64,000 nt of DNA, from contig NZ_CP032674.1 of NCBI RefSeq assembly GCF_021730305.1, positions 1,101,001 through 1,165,000 on the forward strand. Direction: 5' to 3'. Numbering within the stretch: position 1 is the stretch's first letter; every line of letters begins with the position of its first letter. This DNA is from Xanthobacter sp. YC-JY1 (GTDB lineage Bacteria; Pseudomonadota; Alphaproteobacteria; Rhizobiales; Xanthobacteraceae). Of this stretch, positions 1 through 8,358 are shown piece by piece. The position numbers were made by a program, and so were the translations under genes. The notes under the pieces are model-generated. The model did not search any database and was not told the origin of the DNA. It worked only from the letters and a program-made list of their open reading frames with translations.

Positions 1-172
1 TAGGACCGGGGCGCGGACGAAAGAATTGGGCGCTCGTTTGCCTGGATCATACGAGGGTATGGGGCTCGAAGGCGTGCGCAGGCGCGTGCGCGCGAACCCG
101 CGAGGGTCGCCGCAGCGCAGATTTAGGGGGCAGAGGTGGCAGGGCGCGAAAGGCCGCGAGCGCGTCGGCGCG
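1..172. other. left edge of window, no gene recognised
   Basis: GC-rich sequence beyond the 3' end of the first receiver gene. The open frames here lie antisense to the receiver gene and show no recognisable domain. I see no RNA gene, terminator or repeat. Confidence 0.4.
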
Positions 173-553
173 TCAGCGGCGCGGGGAAGCCTGCAGCGCG
201 CGATCGATGCAATCGATCATTTCGTTCCCGTCGAACGGCTTCGCCAGGAAGCCGAAGGCGCCGGCCGCGTCGACCTGCCGGCGGATGCGATCCTCGGGAA
301 AGGCGGTGATGAAGATCAGCGGCACCGGGTCGCCTTCGGCGCGCAGCCGGCTCTGAAGCTCGACGCCGCTCATGCCCGGCATCTGGACATCGGTGATGAC
401 GCACGCGGTCCGGCTGCGCTCCGTGGAACCGAGGAAGTCCTCGGCGGACGCGAAGGATCGCGCGCCGAACCCAAGGGAGCGGACGAGACTTTCCGTAGCG
501 ACGCGAACGGATTCGTCGTCATCGATAATCGTTATGGTTGGAGCGCGTGACAC
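173..553 (-). CDS. single-domain response regulator (FixJ-type receiver only)
   Basis: A stand-alone CheY-like receiver of about 126 residues with no output domain. The acidic triplet DDD near residues 11-13, the phospho-acceptor Asp near 55 (in ITDVQMPG), the switch Thr near 83 (FITAF) and the Lys near 105 (LAKPF) are all present, so it should be phosphorylatable. I prefer GTG at 553 because GAGG lies 8 nt upstream; TTG at 574 is also possible. It lies downstream of the kinase/FixJ pair on the same strand and probably works with it, either as a phosphate sink or by competing for the kinase. A pseudo-palindrome shared with two other sites nearby lies at 641-654, upstream of the start. Its partner is inferred. 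Confidence 0.82.
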   Translation of the reverse strand: MSRAPTITIIDDDESVRVATESLVRSLGFGARSFASAEDFLGSTERSRTACVITDVQMPGMSGVELQSRLRAEGDPVPLIFITAFPEDRIRRQVDAAGAFGFLAKPFDGNEMIDCIDRALQASPRR

Positions 554-640
554 TCGGGGCACCTCGACGTGCAATCATTCGGCACGCGATGACGCGCCGG
601 TCTGACCCTATATAGCCTGCCGCCTGCCCAACCCGTAATC

Positions 641-654
641 ATACAGACGTTTGC
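641..654. promoter_or_regulatory. FixJ-type box A (pseudo-palindrome)
   Basis: The sequence ATACAGACGTTTGC matches two further sites at 3028-3041 and 3931-3944, giving the pattern ATAC-N4-GT(A/T)TGC. It sits about 90 bp upstream of the single-domain receiver gene. The likely ligand is the FixJ-type regulator encoded next door; this is inference from location and repetition. Confidence 0.4.
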
Positions 655-658
655 AACT

Positions 659-1312
659 TTAGCTTTTTGCACTGAGCCCCAGGGCCTCCGCCATCCGGAC
701 CAGATCCGCGAGGGAATGGGCCTCCATCTTCCTCATGACGTTACCGCGATGAATTTTCACGGTAATTTCGCTCAGCCCCACCTCGGCGGCGACCTGCTTG
801 TTCATGAGGCCGGAGGTCACGAGGGCCATGATCTGCCGCTCGCGCTCGGTCAGCGTGTCGTAAAGCGCGCGCAGCTTCGAGGAGGAGGCGCGCTCGGCGC
901 GGCGGCCCCGGTCGATCTCGATGGCGGCGGAGACCGCATCCAGCATGTCCTGGTCGCGGAACGGCTTGGTGAGGAAGTCCACCGCGCCCGCCTTCATGGC
1001 GCGCACGCTCATGGGGATGTCGCCATGCCCGGTCATGAAGATGATGGGTAGCTCCATGTCCGAGCGCGCCAGCTGCGCCTGGAAGTCGAGCCCGCTCACG
1101 CCCGGCAGGCGGATGTCCAGCACCAGGCAGCGCGGCGCATCCGGCAGCTTGGCGGCCAGGAGCTCGGCGGCGGAGGCAAAGAGCGCCACCTCGAGCCCGA
1201 TTGAGCGGAACAGGCTGGACAGCGCGTCGCGCAGGCTGGCGTCATCGTCCACGACGATCACGACGGGGGCGCTCGGGGGCGGCGCCGGGCGGGGCAGCGG
1301 TCGACTGGTCAC
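659..1312 (-). CDS. FixJ/NarL-type response regulator (receiver + LuxR HTH)
   Basis: A two-domain response regulator of 217 residues. The receiver has DDD at 22-24, phospho-acceptor Asp66 (in VLDIRLPG) and the conserved Lys in LTKPF. The C-terminal LuxR-type helix-turn-helix (about 150-210) contains TERERQIM and the recognition-helix region SEITVKIHRGNVMRKM. The start is GTG at 1312: the stop codon of the upstream kinase overlaps it as GTGA, so the two proteins are translationally coupled and almost certainly cognate. The family (FixJ, StyR, TodT, NodW) activates promoters through short palindromes. The three ATAC-N4-GTATGC boxes in this region are candidate targets. Confidence 0.9.
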   Translation of the reverse strand: MTSRPLPRPAPPPSAPVVIVVDDDASLRDALSSLFRSIGLEVALFASAAELLAAKLPDAPRCLVLDIRLPGVSGLDFQAQLARSDMELPIIFMTGHGDIPMSVRAMKAGAVDFLTKPFRDQDMLDAVSAAIEIDRGRRAERASSSKLRALYDTLTERERQIMALVTSGLMNKQVAAEVGLSEITVKIHRGNVMRKMEAHSLADLVRMAEALGLSAKS

Positions 1313-2811
1313 GGGCGGGTGTCCCTGGTGCTGGAAGAGGGGGGCGTGCTCGCAAGTGGCATCGTGAGGGTGAAGCACATTCCCCCCTCGGGGTGAGGCG
1401 TGGCGTCGATCCGGCCGCCATGGGCCTGCGCGATCGAGCGGGAGACGGAGAGGCCGAGGCCCATCCCGTCCTGCTTCGTGGAAACGAAGGGCGAGAATAG
1501 GGAGGCGAACACATCCGGCGCGATCCCCGGTCCGGTATCGCGCACGGAAATGGTCAGCTCCGCCGTGCCATCCATTGACCACGTCGGTGTTTCGAGCGCG
1601 TTGCGGACAGTGAGGATACGCTGGCCCTCGGGCACTTCGTCCATGGCCTGGATGGCGTTGAGGACCAGATTGATGAGCACCTGCTGCAATTGGATGCGGT
1701 CGCCTTCGATGCGCGGCAAATCGGGGGCGAGGGCGAGTTCGAGCCGGACGCGATGGTTCGACAGTTCCCGCTCCAGCAGCAGCACGCAATCCTCCACCAG
1801 CTCGGTGCTGTCGAGTGCGTCGCGCAGCGGCTCTCCGCGCCGGGCGAAGGCGCGCAGCCGTTCCACCACCTCACTCGCGCGGCGGGCATTGGCGATCATG
1901 CGGGTGACGGAGGCTTCCGCCTCGCCGAGGTCGGCCACTGGGCGGCGCAGCCAGCGCAGGCAGGCCTCGCCGTTGGTCACCACCGCCGCGAGCGGCTGGT
2001 TGACCTCGTGGGCGATGGAGGCAGTGAGTTCGCCCATGGTGCTGACGCGGGTTACGTGGGCAAGGTCGCTGCGGACCTGGTTCAGTTCCTGCTCGGCCTT
2101 CTGCCGCTCGGTGATGTCGTGGTTGGTCTCCATGGTGCCCATGGGCCGCCCGCGCGCATCGCGCTGGAGCGACCAGCGGCTCGTGCAGACCAGCTTCCGC
2201 CCGTCGCGGGTGGTCTGGACGATCTCGCCCTCCCATTGGCCGGTCTTGAGCAGAATGCCCATGATGTCCGCGCGGGGGGACGGAAAGACGGTCTTCAGCA
2301 GCGCGCCGGCCTGCTGCCCCAGGGCCTCGGCCCGGGTCCAGCCGTAAAGCCGTTCGGCACCGTGGTTCCAGTAGACGATCGTGTCGGCGAGGTTCCGCAC
2401 GAAGATGGCATCTTGGGAGAGATCGAGCAGCGCGGCCTGTTCTCTCAGCGCGCCCGTCGCCTGCTGGTTGCGCAGCGAGAGAACGGTGGTGACGGTGATA
2501 GCCGCGACGCTGACGAAGCACCGCATGGTGGAGGAGACGTTGTAGTCGGTGGCGTGCATGATGACGAAGCTCAGCATCGTCAGCATGACGCAGGCCCCGG
2601 CGACGATCAGCAGCCCCGTGCGCCCGAAAAGGCCCGCGCTCAGAAGCACCACGACCACGTAGAGCACGGCAATGGCCATGTCGAGCGGCGAGAGCGTATC
2701 CACCAGGAAGATCGAGAGACACAGCAGCGCGACAAGGAACCAGCCGGTTCGCGCCCGGGCGGGGGCATCCGCACTGTTGCTGGACAAGGGACCGGCCAGA
2801 CCCGACATCAT
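1309..2811 (-). CDS. membrane-bound PAS sensor histidine kinase
   Basis: About 500 residues. Hydrophobic segments in roughly residues 20-125 indicate several membrane helices, followed by a PAS domain (LLDLSQDAIFVRNLADTIVYWN, ending in the PAC segment DITERQKAEQEL), a HisKA dimerisation domain with the phospho-acceptor His in SIAHEVNQPL, and an HATPase domain with N box (NLVLNAIQAM), DTGPGI and GLGLS. It belongs to the FixL/StyS-like class with a LuxR-type partner. ATG at 2811 or 2808 is chosen because the first hydrophobic segment begins shortly after; open frame continues upstream without domain content. It overlaps the FixJ gene by 4 bp. The signal sensed is not evident. Confidence 0.88.
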   Translation of the reverse strand: MMSGLAGPLSSNSADAPARARTGWFLVALLCLSIFLVDTLSPLDMAIAVLYVVVVLLSAGLFGRTGLLIVAGACVMLTMLSFVIMHATDYNVSSTMRCFVSVAAITVTTVLSLRNQQATGALREQAALLDLSQDAIFVRNLADTIVYWNHGAERLYGWTRAEALGQQAGALLKTVFPSPRADIMGILLKTGQWEGEIVQTTRDGRKLVCTSRWSLQRDARGRPMGTMETNHDITERQKAEQELNQVRSDLAHVTRVSTMGELTASIAHEVNQPLAAVVTNGEACLRWLRRPVADLGEAEASVTRMIANARRASEVVERLRAFARRGEPLRDALDSTELVEDCVLLLERELSNHRVRLELALAPDLPRIEGDRIQLQQVLINLVLNAIQAMDEVPEGQRILTVRNALETPTWSMDGTAELTISVRDTGPGIAPDVFASLFSPFVSTKQDGMGLGLSVSRSIAQAHGGRIDATPHPEGGMCFTLTMPLASTPPSSSTRDTRP

Positions 2812-3243
2812 GCCCTCGAGAGTGTGGTTTGCGCCCGGCGATCTGCCGGAGCGCAGCGGACGGATGCCTGTTGTGCGGCTGCCAGCTGCCCGGCATCGTG
2901 CTTCGGTATCACCGACATATACCTCGATCTTGCCAGTTTGAACGGCGCATTTGCCGGCTCGCGAGGCAGTAGTGCAGCAAAAACGGGCGGTCGGCTCAAG
3001 CCCGCTAAACGCAAAGTCTAGCCGCCTATACCAAGGTATGCCCGCGCGCACCCGATCATATGAGCGCCGAACCCCAAGTAGAATGGAGCAAAATACGCTG
3101 GTCGCCGATGCTGGGTTTCCAATCGGCGAAGCGCAAGTCTTTCTGCCGGAACGGTTCGGTGTCGCAGCTCGTGCGCCGGTGCCGGTCCGAGCTGCACGGA
3201 GGAACTGCGCGGAACCGCCCTTCAGCCTTCGGGGGTCTCCAGC
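2812..3243. other. divergent intergenic region between kinase and AraC-type gene
   Basis: There is no gene in this 432-bp stretch. It must hold the promoters for the kinase operon (leftward) and the AraC-type gene (rightward). It contains a pseudo-palindromic box at 3028-3041. I see no terminator or repeat element. Confidence 0.5.
3028..3041. promoter_or_regulatory. FixJ-type box B (pseudo-palindrome)
   Basis: ATACCAAGGTATGC, with ATACC/GGTAT arms around AA. It is the second of three copies of the motif and lies about 215 bp upstream of the kinase and 200 bp upstream of the AraC-type gene, so it could serve either. Function is inferred from repetition. Confidence 0.42.
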
Positions 3244-3789
3244 ATGTCGTTCCATGCCGCGCCATCCGCCGCAGCCGCCGCAATGCCGGCGCAGGCCCAT
3301 GCGGAACTCAATGCCGAGGTCCGGCGCCTCGGTCTGCTCACCCCGCGTCCCGCGTCCGATGACCAGACCAGGCCGGCACCGAAGCCGGCGCGTGCCCGGT
3401 CCGGACTGGTGGCGTGGCGCCTCAAGCGCGTGCTATCCTTCATGGAGGAGCATTATTGGGAGCCCGTCACGCTTGCCGAGATGGCTCGCGTGGCCGGCCT
3501 CAGCCGGATGCATTTCGCCGCGCAGTTCCGCATCTCGACGGGCTCCAAGCCGCACGAATACCTGCTGCGGCTGCGCGTGGAGCGCGCCCAGAAGCTGATG
3601 ATGGAGAGCGATGAGCCCCTGGCGCAGGTGGCCTTCAGCGTCGGCTTCCAGACCCAGGCCCACTTCACCACCGTATTCCGGCGTTTCGCCGCAACGACCC
3701 CGCATCGCTGGAGGTCGGAACAGATGGCCCGCACGCCACACGGTGGCGCTGCGGCCCCCCGCGCGCTTGGCTCGGCCCATCAGGCCTAG
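3244..3789 (+). CDS. AraC-family regulator, DNA-binding domain only
   Basis: 181 residues. Residues about 55-160 form the double helix-turn-helix of the AraC/XylS family (LAEMARVAGLSRMHFAAQFR, then the family signature with AFSVGFQTQAHFTTVFRRF and the closing TPHRW). The N-terminal 50 residues are Ala/Pro-rich with no ligand-binding domain, so the protein is much shorter than classical 280-300-residue AraC proteins and may respond to a partner protein or to its own abundance. It diverges from the kinase operon and precedes the small secreted-protein gene. Target genes are unknown. Confidence 0.85.
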   Translation: MSFHAAPSAAAAAMPAQAHAELNAEVRRLGLLTPRPASDDQTRPAPKPARARSGLVAWRLKRVLSFMEEHYWEPVTLAEMARVAGLSRMHFAAQFRISTGSKPHEYLLRLRVERAQKLMMESDEPLAQVAFSVGFQTQAHFTTVFRRFAATTPHRWRSEQMARTPHGGAAAPRALGSAHQA

Positions 3790-3930
3790 CGCAGCGCGTC
3801 GGCGCGACACGCGCCCTTCTCCTTTCGATCCGAACGAACAGAGGCCGGCGCGGCAACGCACCGGCCTCGCGCCGTTGGGCCTCCGACGGCAGGGGGGCCG
3901 GTGCAGCATTCTTTCTGGAGATCGCTGATC

Positions 3931-3944
3931 ATACCCACGTATGC
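3931..3944. promoter_or_regulatory. FixJ-type box C (pseudo-palindrome)
   Basis: ATACCCACGTATGC, the third copy of the ATAC-N4-GTATGC motif, centred about 105 bp upstream of the small secreted-protein gene at 4042, a typical activator position. Assignment to the FixJ-type regulator is inference. Confidence 0.42.
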
Positions 3945-4041
3945 GGATCTATCGAAGCATATGAGAAGAATAAATCACGGGATAATACGCGTCATTAGCA
4001 GCATCTTCTAAATTCATTTCATCAACAACGGAGTGTTTGCC

Positions 4042-4329
4042 ATGTCCATCAAGTCTACTGTCCTCGCCGCCGGTGTCGCCGTGATGCTCGTCTCGTCCAT
4101 GGGTTCGGCCTTCGCCGACCCGACCGTCCAGAAGGAGAATGTGGAGCAGTATGCGGTCTCCGCGCAGGGGAGCCTGACCCCCACCTCCCCGGCGGCCGTG
4201 GCCCGCGACGAGCGCCGGCTCGAGCGTCCCAGCGCCTTCGGCACCCCCGGCCCCTATTATGTTTCCGAGCGCCCGTTCGCGAACGGCAACGCCCAGTCGG
4301 GCCCGGCCCACGACGCCGACGACAACTGA
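4042..4329 (+). CDS. small secreted protein of unknown function
   Basis: 95 residues starting at ATG 4042, preferred over GTG 4033 because CGGAG ends 8 nt before it. The N-terminus (MSIKSTVLAAGVAVMLVSSM, cleavage near SAFA-DP) is a clear Sec signal peptide. The mature part of about 70 residues is polar, with a segment RDERRLERPSAFGTPGPYY and no Cys. I do not recognise a family. A FixJ-type box lies upstream and a strong bidirectional terminator follows, so it is a single-gene unit, probably an output of the neighbouring two-component system. Confidence 0.7.
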   Translation: MSIKSTVLAAGVAVMLVSSMGSAFADPTVQKENVEQYAVSAQGSLTPTSPAAVARDERRLERPSAFGTPGPYYVSERPFANGNAQSGPAHDADDN

Positions 4330-4347
4330 CGCGAGCCGTCCGCGACG

Positions 4348-4382
4348 AAAAAAAAGGGGCCGCTTTGGGCGGCCCCTTTTCT
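4348..4382. terminator. bidirectional rho-independent terminator
   Basis: Perfect stem AAAAGGGGCCGC / GCGGCCCCTTTT (4352-4363 and 4369-4380) with a TTTGG loop, an A run on the left and a T run on the right. It serves the secreted-protein gene from the left and the cupin gene from the right. Confidence 0.85.
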
Positions 4383-4427
4383 ATTTGTCCGGGTCTGTCC
4401 CGCTGCGGTCAGCGAAGGGCCGGTGCC

Positions 4428-4844
4428 TCAGTCGACCTTCAGCGGCGGGTTGTCGCTGTCCAGGAACTCGACGGTGGTGAACACCAGTTCGGTGTCCCCG
4501 ATATTGGTGAGGTCATGCATCATGAACTCGCCCGGGCCGAAATGGTGGTGCTTGGTGTCGCCGGCCTCGTAGGTCACTTCGGCCACCCGCCCGTCGGCAT
4601 AATGCGACCGGGCGCGGCCGCCGGTCACGGCCGTCCAGAAATAATCGAGCACATGGGTATGGAATCCGATGCGCTCGCCGGGCTTGAGGGCGAGGTGCCA
4701 CACGCGCACCCGCTCGCTCTGCGAGACGAGGCGGCTGCCGACGCGTCCGTTGCCGCGGCTGGCGTGGAGGTCAGCCCGCATGGGCTCGGGCCATGCAAGC
4801 GGTGCTTCGATGTTGGCGTAGGTAGGGTTGGTGCTGATATTCAT
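4428..4844 (-). CDS. small single-domain cupin protein
   Basis: 138 residues. One beta-barrel cupin domain covers residues about 45-130. Motif 1 includes LKPGERIGFHTHVLDYFW, with two His spaced as metal ligands; motif 2 is in DTKHHHFGPGEFMMHDLTN. Such stand-alone cupins bind a small organic acid or act as simple dioxygenases or isomerases. The start has GGGAGAA just upstream. It is the last gene of the leftward catabolic block headed by the FAD monooxygenase, 28 bp after the symporter gene, so it probably acts on a pathway intermediate. The substrate cannot be told from sequence. Confidence 0.75.
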   Translation of the reverse strand: MNISTNPTYANIEAPLAWPEPMRADLHASRGNGRVGSRLVSQSERVRVWHLALKPGERIGFHTHVLDYFWTAVTGGRARSHYADGRVAEVTYEAGDTKHHHFGPGEFMMHDLTNIGDTELVFTTVEFLDSDNPPLKVD

Positions 4845-4871
4845 TGGGTTTCTCCCTGGTTGTCTGGCGTT

Positions 4872-6536
4872 TCAGTCCACCGCGAACCCGGTCTGCGCGC
4901 GCACGTGCTGGGCGGCGAAGGCCGCACGGACGCGCCCGGCCGCCGCGCTGTGATCCGCCAGCGAGACGACGATCGAGACCAGGAAGGCGAGCGGCACGGA
5001 GAACAGCGCGGGATTGTCATAGGGAAAGGGTGCTGGGCCGAGCTTCAGCGTCGTCGTCCACACGCTGGGGCTGAGGGCCACGAGCACGAGGGCCACCACG
5101 AGGCCCGTCACCGAGCCAGTCACGGCGCCGCGTGTGGTGAGGCCGGGCCAGGACACGGACAACACGATGACGGGGAAGTTCGCGCTCGCAGCGATGGCGA
5201 AGACGAGACCCACCATGAAGGCGATGTTCTGGTTCTCGAACAGCAGCCCGAGGCCCATGGCGAGGAGGCTGATGACGACCGCCGCCGCCTTGGAGACCCG
5301 CACCTCTTCCTGTTCCGATGCCTTGCCGCGCCGGATGACGCGGGCATAGAGATCGTGGCTGGCCGCCGACGCCCCGGCGATGGTGAGGCCCGACACCACC
5401 GCGAGGATGGTGGCGAAGGCCACGGCCGAGATGAAGCCGAGCAGCACCGAGCCACCGAGCGCGTTGGCGAGGTGCAGGGCCACCATATTGGTGCCGCCCA
5501 ACACAGCGCCGGTCGCGTCCTTGAAGCTCGGATCGGACATGACGAAGGCGATGGCGCCGAAGCCCAGCACGAACAGCAGCGTGTAGAAGACGCTGATGAA
5601 GCCGGTCGCCACCAGCACGGAGGTGCGCGCCTGCCGGGCATCCGCCACGGTGAAGAAGCGCATCAGGATATGCGGCAGGCCAGCGGTGCCGAACACGAGG
5701 GCAACGCCCAGTGAGATGGCGGAGATGGGATCCTTCACCAGCCCGCCCGGCGCCATGATGGCCGCGCCCTTGGGGTGGAGCGCCGCGGCGTGGGCGAACA
5801 GCGCCTCCAGGCTGAAGCCGAAATGGCCGAGGATGAGGGCGGACATCACCACCGAGCCCGTGAGCAGCAGCACGGCCTTGATGATTTGCACCCAAGTGGT
5901 GGCCAGCATACCGCCGAAGGTGACATAGGCCATCATCAGCAGGCCGACGAGGCCCACCGCCACCCAATAGGGCAGGCCGAACAACAGCTCGATGAGCTTT
6001 CCGGCTCCCACCATCTGGGCGATGAGGTAGAGCAGCACGATCACCAGCGTGTTGGTGGCCGCGACCACCCGCACCGGCACTTCCGAGAGCCGGTAGGCCG
6101 CCACATCGGCGAAGGTGAAGCGCCCGAGATTGCGCAGCGGCTCGGCGATGAGGAACAGGATCATCGGGAAGCCCACGAGGAACCCGATGGCGTAGATCAT
6201 GCCGTCATAGCCGGAGGTGTAGACCAGCGCCGTCACGCCGAGGAAGGTCGCGGCGGAGGTATAGTCGCCGGCGATGGCGAGGCCGTTCTTGAAGCCGCTG
6301 AGGCCGCCGCCGGCGGCGTAATAATCCTGGGCGCCGCCGGTGCCCTTGCGGGCCGCCCACCAGGTCACGCCAAGGCTAACAGCGACGAACAGCAGGAAGA
6401 GGCTGATCGCCACGGGATTGATGGGCTGGCGGGTGCCGCCTTCGATGGCGCCGGCGGCTGAGGCCGGGCTGGCGGCGCAGACGAGCGCGAAGGTGAGGGC
6501 GGCGGGGGCCGCGCGGACGAGCGGAGTCCACCTCAT
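4872..6536 (-). CDS. actP: sodium:solute symporter, ActP (cation/acetate) type
   Basis: 554 residues, the usual ActP length. A cleaved N-terminal signal-like segment (ending ASPASA) precedes about 13 membrane helices of the SSS family. Family features include [20 protein letters not shown], the [11 protein letters not shown] stretch and the [11 protein letters not shown] motif that contributes to the Na+ site. Known members import acetate, pyruvate or similar short carboxylates. Its start overlaps the stop of the DUF485 gene as ATGA, the standard yjcH-actP arrangement. In this operon, downstream of a monooxygenase, it may import a related carboxylate rather than acetate itself. Confidence 0.88.
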   Translation of the reverse strand: MRWTPLVRAAPAALTFALVCAASPASAAGAIEGGTRQPINPVAISLFLLFVAVSLGVTWWAARKGTGGAQDYYAAGGGLSGFKNGLAIAGDYTSAATFLGVTALVYTSGYDGMIYAIGFLVGFPMILFLIAEPLRNLGRFTFADVAAYRLSEVPVRVVAATNTLVIVLLYLIAQMVGAGKLIELLFGLPYWVAVGLVGLLMMAYVTFGGMLATTWVQIIKAVLLLTGSVVMSALILGHFGFSLEALFAHAAALHPKGAAIMAPGGLVKDPISAISLGVALVFGTAGLPHILMRFFTVADARQARTSVLVATGFISVFYTLLFVLGFGAIAFVMSDPSFKDATGAVLGGTNMVALHLANALGGSVLLGFISAVAFATILAVVSGLTIAGASAASHDLYARVIRRGKASEQEEVRVSKAAAVVISLLAMGLGLLFENQNIAFMVGLVFAIAASANFPVIVLSVSWPGLTTRGAVTGSVTGLVVALVLVALSPSVWTTTLKLGPAPFPYDNPALFSVPLAFLVSIVVSLADHSAAAGRVRAAFAAQHVRAQTGFAVD

Positions 6537-6889
6537 TGCACGTCCTCCCTAAGGTTCTCGGTGAGCCGGTCGAAGGTGTGGTTGGCGACGGCGACGTAGA
6601 TGGCCGTCAGCACGAAGCCGAGGCCGAGCAGGCTGACCCCGGCGACGATCCCCCAGGTGGAGACCGCATCCGGCAGAACCGGCGTGCCGAGGGCGCTGGG
6701 CTTCAGCGCCACGGTGAGGATGTAGGCGAAGTAGAGCGTCGCCATCAGCGCGGCCATGGAGAGGCCGAGCCGGGCGCGGATGGAGGCGAGGCGGCGGAAG
6801 TTGGGATTCTGCCGGATCGCCTCGATGCGGGCAGCCGCATCGAGGGGCCGCGCGTGCGGCTTCGGGGGGAAGGCGCCATCGGGTTTCAT
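6533..6889 (-). CDS. DUF485 membrane protein (YjcH-like), symporter partner
   Basis: 118 residues with two hydrophobic helices (about 48-70 and 82-105) and the DUF485 core: a short cytoplasmic N-terminal helix with [15 protein letters not shown], then the two helices. In many proteobacteria this family is encoded immediately before ActP and is thought to assist the symporter. It overlaps the monooxygenase upstream (4 bp) and actP downstream (4 bp), so the three genes form one translationally coupled unit. Confidence 0.85.
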   Translation of the reverse strand: MKPDGAFPPKPHARPLDAAARIEAIRQNPNFRRLASIRARLGLSMAALMATLYFAYILTVALKPSALGTPVLPDAVSTWGIVAGVSLLGLGFVLTAIYVAVANHTFDRLTENLREDVQ

Positions 6890-8163
6890 GCGGCAAGCCC
6901 CGTGGCGACGGCGGTTTCGCTCATCACGGCGTCGGGGTGCCGGTGCCGTTCGGCGCGGGCGCGCTGCTCCTCGTCGAGGATCTGCGCCTGCATGTAGGCC
7001 CCGAGGTGCCGTGCCCGCTGCACCACGGCGCGGCCGAAGGCGAGGCGCTTGGCCTCGAAGGCGGCCAGCGCCGCTTCCACGTCCGTGCTGTCGGCGAGGG
7101 CGGCGGCGAGGGCGGCGGCATCCGCGGCCGCCTTGGTCACGCCCATGCCCACGTGGGGGCGGGCGACGAAGGCGGCATCGCCCAGAATCACCACATGGGG
7201 CGACAGGCGCAGGCGCGGGCTTTCCAGATCCTGGATCGCCTGCAGGAAAGGCTGCTGCGTGCGCTCCACCACCTCAGCGAACTGCGGCGCGAGCAGGCGG
7301 TGGGCGTCCGCCCGCATGCCTGCCACCACTTCGGGCCGGATGAGGTGCGGGGGAATGGAGAGGGGGTGCCGGGTGCCGTTCACATCGGTGAGCAGCTCGG
7401 CGAGTTGGCCGTCGCTGGCGGCGGGACGGTACCAGACGAAATTGTAGCGGCGGTGGCCTTCATCCAGCTGCTCGTCCGCGCCCGCCACCGGATAGCCGAG
7501 CATCTGCTCGCCGGGGGGCAGGCTGAAGGAGAAGTGGCCGCACAGGGCGGCGCGGGTTTCCGGCGAGAGCGTGCTCTCATCCACCAGTCCGCGCCAGGCC
7601 ACATAGCCCGCATAGCTGGGCTTGGCCTCGGGCAGGAAGGCGGCGCGCACGGTGGAGAACAGACCGTCCGTGCCCACCAGCAGGTCGGCCTCCTCCACGA
7701 CGCCATCGGCGAAGTGCGCGCGCACGCGCTCGGCCCCGTCCTCGACGCGCACGAGGTTCCGGCCGTGGTGATAGCTCTCGTCCGGCAAAGCCGAGCGCAG
7801 CAGGCGGTAGAGGTGGCCCCAGGAGGTGAGAACCTGCGGCAGGTCGAGCTGGCCGGTGATCCGCCCGTCCGGCCCGAACACCCGCCGGCCGCTGACGCCC
7901 ACGCCGACGCGCGCCTCGGTGACGTCCAGGCCGGTCTTGCCGATGACGTCGAACAGCTCGGGATGGGTGACGATGCCGGCGCCACGGCCGGCGAGTTCGC
8001 TGCCGATGCGCTCGAAGACGGCCACGTCCCAGCCGGCCTTGCGCAGCAGGAGCGCGGCGAAGAGGCCGCAGATGGAGCCGCCGATGATGACGGCGCGCTT
8101 GGGCTTTGCCGGGCGCATGGCGGGGCGCTCCGCCGAACCTGCGGCGGGGATGTTCGTTGGCAT
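6886..8163 (-). CDS. FAD-dependent aromatic-ring monooxygenase
   Basis: 425 residues with the class A flavoprotein hydroxylase layout: the FAD-binding GXGXXG-type motif as VIIGGSICGLFAALLLRKAG (about 25-45), the middle motif DLLVGTDGLFSTVR (DG motif binding FAD and NAD(P)H) and the late GD motif VVILGDAAFVARPHVGMGVTKA. It resembles 2,6-dihydroxypyridine/6-hydroxynicotinate- and salicylate-type hydroxylases, which insert one oxygen into an electron-rich ring using NAD(P)H. The start has GGGAGGA 5 nt upstream. It heads the operon with DUF485, actP and the cupin. Two TATC-N4-GAT boxes lie upstream, pointing to control by the divergently placed TetR regulator. The exact substrate is unknown. Confidence 0.85.
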   Translation of the reverse strand: MPTNIPAAGSAERPAMRPAKPKRAVIIGGSICGLFAALLLRKAGWDVAVFERIGSELAGRGAGIVTHPELFDVIGKTGLDVTEARVGVGVSGRRVFGPDGRITGQLDLPQVLTSWGHLYRLLRSALPDESYHHGRNLVRVEDGAERVRAHFADGVVEEADLLVGTDGLFSTVRAAFLPEAKPSYAGYVAWRGLVDESTLSPETRAALCGHFSFSLPPGEQMLGYPVAGADEQLDEGHRRYNFVWYRPAASDGQLAELLTDVNGTRHPLSIPPHLIRPEVVAGMRADAHRLLAPQFAEVVERTQQPFLQAIQDLESPRLRLSPHVVILGDAAFVARPHVGMGVTKAAADAAALAAALADSTDVEAALAAFEAKRLAFGRAVVQRARHLGAYMQAQILDEEQRARAERHRHPDAVMSETAVATGLAA

Positions 8164-8295
8164 GGTGTCCTCCCTCGGCTCCTGAAGGCGGCAGGCCGCT
8201 CGCCTGTGCGAGGGCCGGCCTGCGCGAGCCTGCGTGTGGTCGCGTCGGATCGCCGTTGGCCGGTCTGTGCCGGGCTGGGCGACACCGTCCGATTA

Positions 8296-8309
8296 TTTAT
8301 CGGATGATA
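8296..8309. promoter_or_regulatory. putative TetR operator 1 (TTTATC-N4-GATA)
   Basis: TTTATCGGATGATA, a TATC-N4-GATA dyad about 135 bp upstream of the monooxygenase start. The same pattern recurs at 8345, 9059 and 16384. Confidence 0.5.
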
Positions 8310-8344
8310 GATAGTGACGCGGAAATTGACCGGCGTCAAATTAA

Positions 8345-8358
8345 TTTATCAAATGATT
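8345..8358. promoter_or_regulatory. putative TetR operator 2 (TTTATC-N4-GATT)
   Basis: TTTATCAAATGATT, the second site in the intergenic region upstream of the monooxygenase operon; its end touches the stop codon of the TetR gene. Confidence 0.42.

Noticed and set aside
26-550. 174-residue plus-strand frame at the left edge
   Set aside because: It lies antisense to the clear receiver-domain gene; high GC produces long antisense frames throughout this window.
2812-3300. N-terminal extension of the kinase frame by about 160 residues
   Set aside because: The extra residues are Arg/Cys-rich with no domain, precede the natural start at 2811 and would overlap the AraC promoter region.
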